64,000 nucleotides of DNA from Citrobacter sedlakii NBRC 105722. GTDB taxonomy: Bacteria > Pseudomonadota > Gammaproteobacteria > Enterobacterales > Enterobacteriaceae. The stretch covers positions 62,001-126,000 of the forward strand of contig NZ_BBNB01000003.1 in NCBI RefSeq assembly GCF_000759835.1, in the 5' to 3' direction. This document shows, piece after piece, positions 13,014-27,322 of this stretch; within the stretch, counting starts at the first letter, position 1; the number at the start of each line of letters is the position of its first letter. The position numbers were made by a program, and so were the translations under genes. Under the pieces are notes generated by a model. That model did not search any database and was not told where the DNA came from. It saw nothing but the letters and a program-made list of their open reading frames with translations.

Positions 13014-13058
13014 CCTCATCCCACCCGGGATTAGACAGGGAGGAGTAGTGGGGATGAG
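13014..13058 (-). promoter_or_regulatory. MalT boxes of the malPQ promoter
   Basis: Three copies of the MalT box core (GGGGATGAGG-like) cluster here: CCTCATCCC at 13014-13022 (box on the minus strand), GGGAGGAG at 13038-13045 and GGGGATGAG at 13050-13058. The opposing orientation and spacing fit the known malP promoter. A further GGGGATGAA at 13170-13178 may be a stray box. Confidence 0.75.
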
Positions 13059-13140
13059 CGCAAAAATGTGATCGAGGCCACTTTCGCGCATCCTTCCCTG
13101 CGGTTCAGCTTACCGTCACTTGCTTATTTTAACCCAAATT

Positions 13141-13158
13141 TTGGTCTGGCCAGACCAA
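13141..13158. promoter_or_regulatory. Perfect 18-bp palindrome upstream of the Hcp island
   Basis: TTGGTCTGGCCAGACCAA is a perfect inverted repeat with the TGGTC/GACCA arms seen in operators of FadR-subfamily GntR regulators. It lies between the MalT boxes and the hcp-like gene. No T-run follows, so a terminator is unlikely. Which protein binds, if any, is unknown. Confidence 0.4.
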
Positions 13159-13333
13159 CTTCCGTGAATGGGGATGAATCGCCTGTCCGGTATATATGAG
13201 AATGTGTTACGACGTCTTTTATTATTACTGGAATGCAATAATAAAAATAGTTGAATTACCGAAATAACACGCGCACACTTAAATAGCTTTATTTCAATAT
13301 ATTATTTACGTAAATATTTTATAAGGAAATAAT

Positions 13334-13813
13334 ATGGCTCATTTATCCTGGCTTACGCTAAAGGGAGAGTTACAGGGTGATATCTCGGCCCGGTGCGGCT
13401 CACGGAATTCGATTGGTAATAAATCTCAGGCCAGTCATATTGATCAGATAATGATTTACGCACTTGAGCATGAAACATCCCGCCAGCAAAATGTTTGCCA
13501 TCATGAATTGCAAATCATCAAGCCCGTTGATCGTTCGTCGCCGTTGCTCAACAAAGCTATAAATGATAACGAAACGCTTGAGTGTGAGATCCATCTCTAT
13601 CGGGTTAATCCGGAAGGGCATCAAGAGATTTATTATAAAATAAAGTTATTCAAAGCGCATATTTCTAGCATCAAAATGATAGTACCACATAATATTATTG
13701 AAAATGGTAACGAAGCACAGGAACGCGTTTGTTTTACGTATGAATCTATCAGTTGGGAACACTGTATAGCGAGCACCAGCGCTTTCAGTTTCTGGAACGA
13801 CCGTCTTTTCTGA
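13334..13813 (+). CDS. Orphan Hcp-family type VI secretion tube/effector-carrier protein
   Basis: The 159-residue protein covers a whole Hcp (TssD) domain. It starts with the beta-strand pattern LSWLTLKGELQGDISA and shows the family core IKPVDRSSPLLNKAI, ECEIHLYRV and YESISWEHCIAS. Hcp rings stack into the T6SS inner tube and carry small effectors in their lumen. No other T6SS gene is in the window, so it would serve an apparatus encoded elsewhere. AAGGAA (13323-13328) precedes the ATG. It is followed after 28 bp by a candidate effector gene. AT-rich codon use differs from neighbouring mal genes, suggesting transfer. Confidence 0.85.
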   Translation: MAHLSWLTLKGELQGDISARCGSRNSIGNKSQASHIDQIMIYALEHETSRQQNVCHHELQIIKPVDRSSPLLNKAINDNETLECEIHLYRVNPEGHQEIYYKIKLFKAHISSIKMIVPHNIIENGNEAQERVCFTYESISWEHCIASTSAFSFWNDRLF

Positions 13814-13841
13814 GTCTGGACAGTTTATATAAGAGAATAGT

Positions 13842-14699
13842 ATGCGTCACCGACCCTCTTCGTTATACAACACCGATCATTACAGGGAAGATCCACTACG
13901 CGATTCATCAGACTTCCGCTGGCATTCAATGAATCCTGCGCTGCGTGATATGGCTTTTATGGATGGTTCATTTATTACCCAACATCATCACATTCTCCTG
14001 CTGACCCTGGAAGAAGCGCAGCAAGTTATCGACGATTTGATGGGTGGCGTCGATCGTTTTTTTTCATATCGGGCAGGGCCTGGCAATATAAAGGATGGGC
14101 TGGATGCCTTTCGCAGTCTGTCAAAGCTCACCACCTGGTACAACCCTGCTAAGGAGTTGATGTTTAACTTTGATGTTTTGAAAATCAAAGCCATTGAATA
14201 CAAAGTGGGCGGTAAAACCTATATAAAAATTACCGGATACCCCGGCTTACGGCGCATACTTACCGGTACTCGCTACGGCGCTAATCACCCGCAAATACTG
14301 GAAATGACCATCGGTAAACGGGGGCTTTACCACAACATCCGCAACGGAGTCAGATATTGCATCTATTTTTCGCTGGCCTGGCGGGCTATCGAACTCATTT
14401 TTAAGTCTGACTATAACCTGACTGATTTTCTGGTCGATATCACAATGGATATGGCAAAAGCTGTGGTGTCGGGAGTTTTGATTGGGTTAGTCGCAGGCGT
14501 TTTGGCTTTGTTGAGTTCGCCGGTAATAGTCACCACGACTATCATTGTTGTTATGGGTTTAATCTTTAACAACAGATTAAATATTATTGATGAAAAAGCA
14601 GGGCTATCAAGTGAATTAAAAAATAAATTGCGTGACTATACGTTTAATCATAAACATTATGATTGCGGATCCTCCCACCCCAACTTTTACTCATTCTGA
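13842..14699 (+). CDS. Candidate T6SS membrane-acting effector (unknown family)
   Basis: I do not recognise a characterised family for this 285-residue protein. The N-terminal 165 residues are soluble and rich in charged and aromatic residues, with a GYPGLRRILTGTRYG segment. An amphipathic stretch (about 171-187) comes next. Two closely spaced hydrophobic helices (about 205-226 and 228-243) form a hairpin, and a charged tail containing NIIDEKAGL ends the protein. Colicin-like pore formers end in such a hairpin. It lies between an orphan hcp and a small membrane-protein gene whose ribosome site overlaps its stop, the usual order of carrier, effector and immunity. The effector role is inferred; it could instead be an unrelated membrane protein. 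Confidence 0.55.
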   Translation: MRHRPSSLYNTDHYREDPLRDSSDFRWHSMNPALRDMAFMDGSFITQHHHILLLTLEEAQQVIDDLMGGVDRFFSYRAGPGNIKDGLDAFRSLSKLTTWYNPAKELMFNFDVLKIKAIEYKVGGKTYIKITGYPGLRRILTGTRYGANHPQILEMTIGKRGLYHNIRNGVRYCIYFSLAWRAIELIFKSDYNLTDFLVDITMDMAKAVVSGVLIGLVAGVLALLSSPVIVTTTIIVVMGLIFNNRLNIIDEKAGLSSELKNKLRDYTFNHKHYDCGSSHPNFYSF

Positions 14700-14708
14700 G
14701 GAGGGATA

Positions 14709-15140
14709 ATGAAGAAGAGTCATTTGCGTCTTTGCGCTATTGCGCTTATTCTTTTTTTCCTCGAAAACCTGCATTTTTTGTTATTTGGCAGGGTAATGAC
14801 TGACTTTTTATCTTTAATCAGCATGGGGGATAGGATCTCTTATAATAAAACATGCGTACTTATTGGCGCGATACCTTTAGTCATGTATGTTGTTGTTGCT
14901 ATGGTTAGGGTTTTATTTAGCAAAGACGTAAAGTACCAGGCACTTCCCGACCCTTATGAAAAATGGGTGCTTCTTACCATTACCTTTTCTTTTATCCTTG
15001 GTCTCATTGCTGATTGCATTATCCCTTTTTTATTCATGGCGTTGTCTTACCATTCCTGCCCTCAGGACACGCTTCGCGATTATCATGTAACCGATATCGC
15101 GCTCTGCAAAACGCTCGTCGATAATCGTAGTTTCTGGTGA
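14709..15140 (+). CDS. Candidate immunity protein, small polytopic membrane protein
   Basis: The 143-residue protein has three likely membrane spans (about 8-27, 49-69, 86-112) and a short, probably periplasmic, tail with cysteines at C117 and C133 (HSC, ALC). It begins 9 bp after the preceding stop, and its Shine-Dalgarno (GAGGAGG) overlaps that stop codon, so the two are probably translationally coupled. A membrane immunity protein would fit an inner-membrane pore-forming effector. The Cys pattern at the end vaguely recalls DUF1240 proteins, but I cannot confirm that. Function is unproven. Confidence 0.5.
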   Translation: MKKSHLRLCAIALILFFLENLHFLLFGRVMTDFLSLISMGDRISYNKTCVLIGAIPLVMYVVVAMVRVLFSKDVKYQALPDPYEKWVLLTITFSFILGLIADCIIPFLFMALSYHSCPQDTLRDYHVTDIALCKTLVDNRSFW

Positions 15141-15370
15141 TGATCCTTAAACAACGTCTGTTGCAAGGAAAATACTGCTGCTATTTCAAACCGTTTTCTG
15201 CTGCTTCGCCGTAGGGCATTTTCAATAATAATTTATCACCGTAAGTTACAATTAACGCGGTCACTTTCATGAATGCAAGCCCTTGCAAACTGTAATTATT
15301 CTTCAGCAAGAGTAAAAAACCCAACGTCATGCCGGGCAAACCAGACCCGACGCGGATTAGGCTTCAGAAA

Positions 15371-15393
15371 AATTTGTGATGCAGTGCAAATTA
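15371..15393 (+). promoter_or_regulatory. CRP site of the malT promoter
   Basis: AATTTGTGATGCAGTGCAAATT closely resembles the CRP site of the E. coli malT promoter (TGTGA half-site plus GCAAA half-site). It lies about 120 bp upstream of the malT start. The remainder of 15141-15513 is AT-rich and contains no gene I can support. Confidence 0.7.
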
Positions 15394-15450
15394 AGGCAGT
15401 CCATTACCGGACATAACTTGCAAAAGTTTCTAATCTGGCCGACCTTATAA

Positions 15451-18219
<2,769 letters not shown>

Positions 18220-18270
18220 TTATCCCGTCAGGGCGGCCAGGGCGCATTGCGTGGCCACCCGGCGGTGTGA

Positions 18271-19029
18271 CTAACACAGTTCCAGTTGAATATGGTTGTC
18301 CGAAATCACCTGCATAATGCCTGCGGGCGGCAGGGTGTCGGTATAAACGGCATCCACCATACTGATGCTGCCCATATTCACCATCGCGTTACGGCCAAAC
18401 TTCGAATGATCCACCACCAGCATCACATGGCGGGAATTTTCAATGATCGCACGCTTAGTGCGCACTTCGTGATAGTCGAACTCCAGCAGCGAACCGTCGC
18501 TGTCGATGCCGCTGATCCCCAGAATGCCGAAATCAAGACGGAACTGCGAAATAAAATCGAGCGTCGCTTCACCGATAATTCCCCCGTCGCGGCTGCGCAA
18601 TTCGCCGCCCGCGAGGATAATGCGGAAATCGTCTTTCGCCATCAGCGTGTTCGCCACGTTCAGGTTGTTAGTCACAATACGCAAATTGCTGTGACCGAGT
18701 AGCGCGTGGGCCACGGCTTCCGGCGTGGTGCCGATGTCAATAAACAGAGTGGAACCGTTGGGGATTTGCGTGGCCACTTTGCGCGCAATGCGCTCTTTTT
18801 CCGCCGTCTGAGTGGCCTTTCGATCGTGCCACGGGGTATTCACCGAACTGGACGGCAGCGCGGCGCCGCCGTGATGACGCAGAATCATGTTTTGATCGGC
18901 CAGATCGTTGAGATCGCGGCGAATGGTTTGCGGGCTAACGGAGAAATGCTCCACCAGCTCTTCGGTACTGACGTATCCCTGTTTTTTTACCAGCTCAATG
19001 ATCGCGTCATGTCGTTGTGTTTGTTTCAT
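18271..19029 (-). CDS. glpR: Glycerol-3-phosphate regulon repressor GlpR
   Basis: The 252-residue DeoR-family repressor has an N-terminal HTH (YVSTEELVEHFSVSPQTIRRDL) and a C-terminal sugar-phosphate sensing domain (NGSTLFIDIGTTPEAVA; VVDHSKFGR). It binds operators such as the tandem pair before glpD and is released by glycerol-3-phosphate. The reading frame is intact. It is last in glpEGR, 15 bp after glpG. Confidence 0.97.
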   Translation of the reverse strand: MKQTQRHDAIIELVKKQGYVSTEELVEHFSVSPQTIRRDLNDLADQNMILRHHGGAALPSSSVNTPWHDRKATQTAEKERIARKVATQIPNGSTLFIDIGTTPEAVAHALLGHSNLRIVTNNLNVANTLMAKDDFRIILAGGELRSRDGGIIGEATLDFISQFRLDFGILGISGIDSDGSLLEFDYHEVRTKRAIIENSRHVMLVVDHSKFGRNAMVNMGSISMVDAVYTDTLPPAGIMQVISDNHIQLELC

Positions 19030-19044
19030 TGTTATTCCCTGGAA

Positions 19045-19875
19045 TCATGTTCGTTTTCGCGCATTCAGCGTGTCAGCCAGCGCCATCGCCAGTCCGACCG
19101 CCAGCCCGGCAATGTGTGCGCCATTCGCCATCGACATGCCGAAGAAATCCAGCCAACCGGCAACAATCCAGATTAACGCGAAAATAATCAGTCCGCGTTG
19201 CAAAAAGATACCGCTTTGCGGATCGCGTTCGCCGCGCAGCCAGACGTAGCCCATCAGCGCGTAGACCACACCGGACAGGCCACCGAACCACGGACCGCTG
19301 AATTTCTGCTGTACGTAGCCGCTCAGTAGCGCGCTGATTACTGTAATGACTATCAGCTTCCCGCTGCCAAGTCGCTTCTCTACCGCGCCGCCAAGATACC
19401 ACCACCACAGCAGGTTAAAGAGGATATGCATCAGTGAGAAATGCATAAAGGCATGCGTGAAGTAGCGCCAGACATCAAACTTCAGTGACGGATCGAACGG
19501 CCAGGCCAGCCATACCATTACCGTCTGATCGCCCACGATATTTTGCACGATAAATACCACAACGCAGAGCGCCATGATAAACCAGGTGACCGGTCCGGCG
19601 CGCTCGCGCAGGGTGGCGAGAAACGGGAAGCGACGGTAGTGCAGGCCGCTGCCGGTATGCCCCGACTGCCAGCTGGCCGCAAGATAGCGCGGATCGGCAG
19701 GATTCTCCAGAAAACGCGCCAGCTCTGCCTGTACCCGTTCAGCCTGGGAGTCATCCGCCAGCCAGACATCGCTTTGCTGATGTTGTTGAATGGTCAGGAT
19801 AACGCCCTGCGTCGCCATATAGTCGACAAAAGCCTGGGCCACGCGGGGGTTAGCAAAAGAAGTAATCATCAACAT
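19045..19875 (-). CDS. glpG: Rhomboid intramembrane serine protease GlpG
   Basis: The 276-residue protein has an N-terminal cytoplasmic domain (about 1-90) and six membrane helices. The catalytic dyad is visible at S201 ([12 protein letters not shown]) and H254 (NGAHIAG), in E. coli numbering. It cleaves transmembrane segments, for example of orphan subunits of membrane complexes. It lies between glpE and glpR in one operon. Confidence 0.97.
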   Translation of the reverse strand: MLMITSFANPRVAQAFVDYMATQGVILTIQQHQQSDVWLADDSQAERVQAELARFLENPADPRYLAASWQSGHTGSGLHYRRFPFLATLRERAGPVTWFIMALCVVVFIVQNIVGDQTVMVWLAWPFDPSLKFDVWRYFTHAFMHFSLMHILFNLLWWWYLGGAVEKRLGSGKLIVITVISALLSGYVQQKFSGPWFGGLSGVVYALMGYVWLRGERDPQSGIFLQRGLIIFALIWIVAGWLDFFGMSMANGAHIAGLAVGLAMALADTLNARKRT

Positions 19876-19949
19876 TGTTGCTGTCGCTTATTCCACACAA
19901 AAGAGGACAGTATATAGGCCCTTCTTCCTTCAGGCTGCATTTTGTTGGC

Positions 19950-20276
19950 TTAACCGCCATACGCCACTTCGGCGGGAAAGTTGCGGTGCCAGGCGTCAAA
20001 GCCGCCGTCTACGCTGTAGACCGCATCATACCCTTGCTGTAACAAATATTGCGCCGCGCCTTTGCTGCTGTTGCCGTGATAGCACATCACCATGACCGCC
20101 GTGTCAAAATCATGCTCGCGCATAAACGCGCCCAGCGTGTCGTTCGTCAGATGAAACGCCTGCGGAGTATGTCCCATTGCGAAACTTTGCGGATCGCGGA
20201 TATCCACCAGCACCGCCGCGCCCTGATGCAGCTTCTGGTGCGCTTCTTCTACGTTGATACATTCAAACTGATCCAT
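19950..20276 (-). CDS. glpE: Thiosulfate sulfurtransferase GlpE (single-domain rhodanese)
   Basis: The 108-residue rhodanese has the active loop MCYHGNSS with catalytic C65. It transfers sulfane sulfur from thiosulfate to cyanide or dithiol acceptors in the cytoplasm. It is the first gene of glpEGR and is divergent from glpD. Its physiological substrate is not settled. Confidence 0.97.
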   Translation of the reverse strand: MDQFECINVEEAHQKLHQGAAVLVDIRDPQSFAMGHTPQAFHLTNDTLGAFMREHDFDTAVMVMCYHGNSSKGAAQYLLQQGYDAVYSVDGGFDAWHRNFPAEVAYGG

Positions 20277-20432
20277 ACATTCTCTTCTTTATCGTACAGG
20301 TTATTGCAGGTGACGTTTTTCAGGCATGTTACCGCGTAGTGTACGTCCCGGCGGCAGTGAAACGCCATAATGTTATATGTATCACTGTAAATTGTTTATT
20401 CGATGTTACCAATAGCGCGTTTCTTTGCTATT

Positions 20433-20470
20433 ATGTTCGATAACGAACATTTATGAGCTATAACGAAAGT
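20433..20470. promoter_or_regulatory. Tandem GlpR operators before glpD
   Basis: ATGTTCGATAACGAACAT (20433-20450) is a near-perfect GlpR operator palindrome. A weaker second copy, TTATGAGCTATAACGAAAGT, follows directly (about 20451-20470), 14 bp before the glpD start. Repression of glpD, and possibly of the divergent glpEGR, is expected in the absence of glycerol-3-phosphate. Confidence 0.85.
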
Positions 20471-20483
20471 GCAAGAGGGCAGC

Positions 20484-21992
20484 ATGGAAACCAAAGATCT
20501 GATTGTGATAGGGGGAGGCATTAACGGTGCCGGTATCGCGGCAGATGCCGCTGGACGCGGTTTATCCGTGCTGATGCTGGAAGCGCAGGATCTCGCGTGC
20601 GCCACCTCTTCCGCCAGTTCAAAACTCATTCATGGTGGCCTGCGCTACCTGGAACACTACGAATTCCGTCTGGTTAGCGAAGCGCTGGCCGAGCGTGAAG
20701 TGCTGCTGAAAATGGCGCCGCATATTGCCTTTCCGATGCGTTTTCGTTTGCCGCATCGCCCCCATTTACGTCCGGCGTGGATGATCCGCATCGGTCTGTT
20801 TATGTACGATCACCTCGGCAAACGCACCAGCCTGCCGGGTTCGACCGGTTTGCGTTTTGGCGCAGAATCCGTTCTTAAACCGGAAATCGTGCGCGGTTTC
20901 GAATATTCTGACTGCTGGGTGGACGATGCCCGACTGGTGCTGGCGAATGCGCAGATGGTGGTGCAAAAAGGCGGCGAGGTGTTGACCCGCACCCGGGCTA
21001 CCTCAGCGCGCCGCGAAAACGGTCTGTGGATTGTCGAAGCAGAAGACATTGATTCCGGCAAAAAATACACCTGGCAGGCGCGTGGTCTGGTCAACGCTAC
21101 CGGTCCGTGGGTAAAAGAGTTTTTCGACGAGGGCATGCATCTGCCTTCACCGTACGGTATTCGCTTGATCAAAGGCAGCCACATCGTGGTGCCGCGCGTT
21201 CATACCCAGAAACAGGCCTACATTCTGCAAAACGAAGACAAACGCATCGTGTTTGTGATCCCGTGGATGGATGAGTTCTCGATCATCGGCACCACCGACG
21301 TTGAGTACAAAGGCGATCCGAAAGCGGTGAAAATCGATGAAAGCGAAATCAATTACCTGCTGAAGGTGTATAACGCCCACTTTAAAAAACAGCTGGGCCG
21401 CGACGATATCGTCTGGACCTATTCCGGCGTACGTCCGCTGTGCGACGATGAATCCGATTCTCCGCAGGCCATCACCCGCGACTACACGCTGGATATTCAT
21501 GATGAAAATGGTAAAGCGCCGCTGCTGTCGGTGTTCGGCGGTAAGCTGACCACCTACCGTAAACTCGCCGAACACGCAATGGAAAAACTGTCGTCGTACT
21601 ATCAGGGTATCGGTCCGGCGTGGACCAAAGACTGCGTGCTACCGGGCGGTGAGATTGGCGGCGACCGTGAAGATTATGCCGCTAAATTGCGCCGCCGCTA
21701 TCCGTTCCTGAGCGAATCACTGGCGCGCCATTATTCCCGCACCTACGGCAGCAACACCAGACTGATCCTCGGCGAAGCGACGTCGCTGGCGGATCTCGGC
21801 GAAGATTTCGGTCATGAATTCTACGAGGCGGAGCTGAAGTATCTGGTGGATCATGAATGGGTGCGCCGCGCGGACGATGCGCTTTGGCGCCGCACCAAAG
21901 AGGGAATGTGGCTCAACGCTGAGCAACAGTCGCGCATAACCCAATGGCTGGCGGCGTATACGGAAAAACAGGCGCTGTCGCTGGCATCGTAA
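20484..21992 (+). CDS. glpD: Aerobic sn-glycerol-3-phosphate dehydrogenase GlpD
   Basis: The start METKDLIVIGGG at 20484 gives 502 residues; a GTG 15 bases upstream is in frame but lies too close to the operator to be preferred. An N-terminal FAD-binding GGGINGAG (about 10-17) and the DAO fold with LIHGGLRYLEHYE are visible. The enzyme sits on the inner membrane, oxidises glycerol-3-phosphate to dihydroxyacetone phosphate and passes electrons to ubiquinone. Control is by the GlpR operators immediately upstream. Confidence 0.97.
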   Translation: METKDLIVIGGGINGAGIAADAAGRGLSVLMLEAQDLACATSSASSKLIHGGLRYLEHYEFRLVSEALAEREVLLKMAPHIAFPMRFRLPHRPHLRPAWMIRIGLFMYDHLGKRTSLPGSTGLRFGAESVLKPEIVRGFEYSDCWVDDARLVLANAQMVVQKGGEVLTRTRATSARRENGLWIVEAEDIDSGKKYTWQARGLVNATGPWVKEFFDEGMHLPSPYGIRLIKGSHIVVPRVHTQKQAYILQNEDKRIVFVIPWMDEFSIIGTTDVEYKGDPKAVKIDESEINYLLKVYNAHFKKQLGRDDIVWTYSGVRPLCDDESDSPQAITRDYTLDIHDENGKAPLLSVFGGKLTTYRKLAEHAMEKLSSYYQGIGPAWTKDCVLPGGEIGGDREDYAAKLRRRYPFLSESLARHYSRTYGSNTRLILGEATSLADLGEDFGHEFYEAELKYLVDHEWVRRADDALWRRTKEGMWLNAEQQSRITQWLAAYTEKQALSLAS

Positions 21993-22022
21993 AACCAGCA
22001 TTGGCGGATGACGGCTGCGCCC

Positions 22023-22056
22023 TACCCGGCCTACAACGCGCGTTGTAGGCCGGGTA
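22023..22056. repeat. Perfect 34-bp palindrome (REP/BIME) between glpD and glgP
   Basis: TACCCGGCCTACAACG is followed by CG and its exact reverse complement. It lies in the gap between convergent glpD and glgP, is flanked by further GCC-rich REP sequence (about 21996-22080), and has no T-run. Confidence 0.7.
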
Positions 22057-22081
22057 AGCGAAGCCCCCGGCGCTATGCCTG

Positions 22082-25981
<3,900 letters not shown>

Positions 25982-25982
<1 letters not shown>

Positions 25983-27277
25983 TATCGCTCCTGTTTGACG
26001 TGCAGTTTGCGCAGCATTTCGCGCGTAACTAAAACAATGCCTTCTTCGGATCGGTAGAAGCGACGGGCATCTTCTTCCGCGTTTTCGCCAATAACCATCC
26101 CTTCCGGGATAACGCACGCGCGATCGATAATGCACCGACGCAGGCGACACGAGCGCCCTACCCAGACTTCCGGCAGTAACACCGCCGAATCAATATTACA
26201 GAATGAGTTCACCCGTACCCGCGGGAACAGGACAGACTGCACCACCACCGAACCCGAGATAATACAGCCGCCGGACACCAGCGAGTTCAGGGTCATGCCG
26301 TGGCTGCCGGAGCGGTCCTGAACGAACTTCGCCGGCGGCAGGGATTCCATATGAGTGCGAATCGGCCAGTTCTGATCGTACATATCCAGTTCTGGCGTCA
26401 CCGAGGCTAAGTCAAGATTGGCTTTCCAGTACGCTTCAAGCGTTCCGACATCGCGCCAGTAAGGTTCCGATTCCGGGTCCGACTGCACACAGGACAACGG
26501 GAAAGGATGGGCATAGGCCATGCCAGCTTTCGTGATGGACGGGATAATGTCCTTACCGAAGTCATGGCTGGAGGCGTCGTTAGCGTCGTCCTGTTCCAGC
26601 AGCTCGTAAAGGTAATCAGCGTCGAAAATATAGATCCCCATGCTGGCAAGGGACTTCGTGGCATCCCCTGGCATGGCGGGCGGATTCGCCGGTTTTTCAA
26701 CGAAATCGATAATCTTGTCGTTTTCGTCCACCGCCATCACGCCAAAGGCGCTGGCTTCTTCAATAGGTACCGGCATACAGGCCACGGTACAGCGCGCGCC
26801 CTTCTCGACATGGTCGATGAGCATACGCGAGTAGTCCTGCTTGTAGATGTGGTCTCCGGCGAGGATCACCACGTATTCCGCTTTGTAGCGACGAATAATA
26901 TCAAGGTTCTGCGTCACGGCATCGGCAGTGCCGCGATACCAGTTTTCACCCTGCATTCTTTGCTGCGCGGGCAACAGGTCGACAAACTCGTTCATCTCTT
27001 CGCTAAAGAACGACCAACCGCGCTGAATATGCTGAACCAGAGTGTGAGACTGATATTGCGTGATCACGCCGATACGGCGGATCCCGGAGTTAATACAGTT
27101 GGATAAAGCAAAATCGATAATGCGGAACTTACCGCCAAAATGAACGGCCGGCTTTGCGCGCTTGTTCGTTAAATCTTTCAGACGGGTACCCCGCCCGCCC
27201 GCCAGAATCAGGGCAACGGATTTCAACGGCAACTGGCGCGCCAACATTAAACGGTCGTTCTTCTCTAAACTCACCAT
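25982..27277 (-). CDS. glgC: Glucose-1-phosphate adenylyltransferase GlgC
   Basis: Starting at [12 protein letters not shown] (27277) it has 431 residues, as in E. coli. The nucleotidyltransferase signature [20 protein letters not shown] is at about 26-44, including K39 at the fructose-1,6-bisphosphate activator site, and a C-terminal left-handed beta-helix follows. It makes ADP-glucose, the committed and allosterically controlled step of glycogen synthesis. AAGGAG precedes the start and a CsrA-type hairpin lies just upstream. Confidence 0.98.
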
Positions 27278-27322
27278 GACTAACTCCTTTTTATCCTCTC
27301 TGGAACACACACAATCCGTGCG
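27278..27322 (-). promoter_or_regulatory. CsrA-binding leader of glgC
   Basis: On the minus strand, CGCAC-GGATT-GTGTG (27322 to 27308) can fold with GGA in the loop. It is followed by AGAGAGGATAAAAAGGAG at the ribosome site, giving two more GGA motifs. E. coli glgC has the same layout, and CsrA binding there blocks translation. One G:U pair replaces the E. coli base pair but keeps the hairpin. Binding here is inferred. Confidence 0.65.

Noticed and set aside
15141-15370. A further small gene behind the candidate immunity gene
   Set aside because: Frames are short, lack a ribosome site and do not extend; treated as the remnant upstream region of malT.
19045-20276. Promoters inside glpE-glpG
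   Set aside because: Internal promoters are known for this operon in E. coli, but I could not identify convincing -10/-35 pairs by eye.
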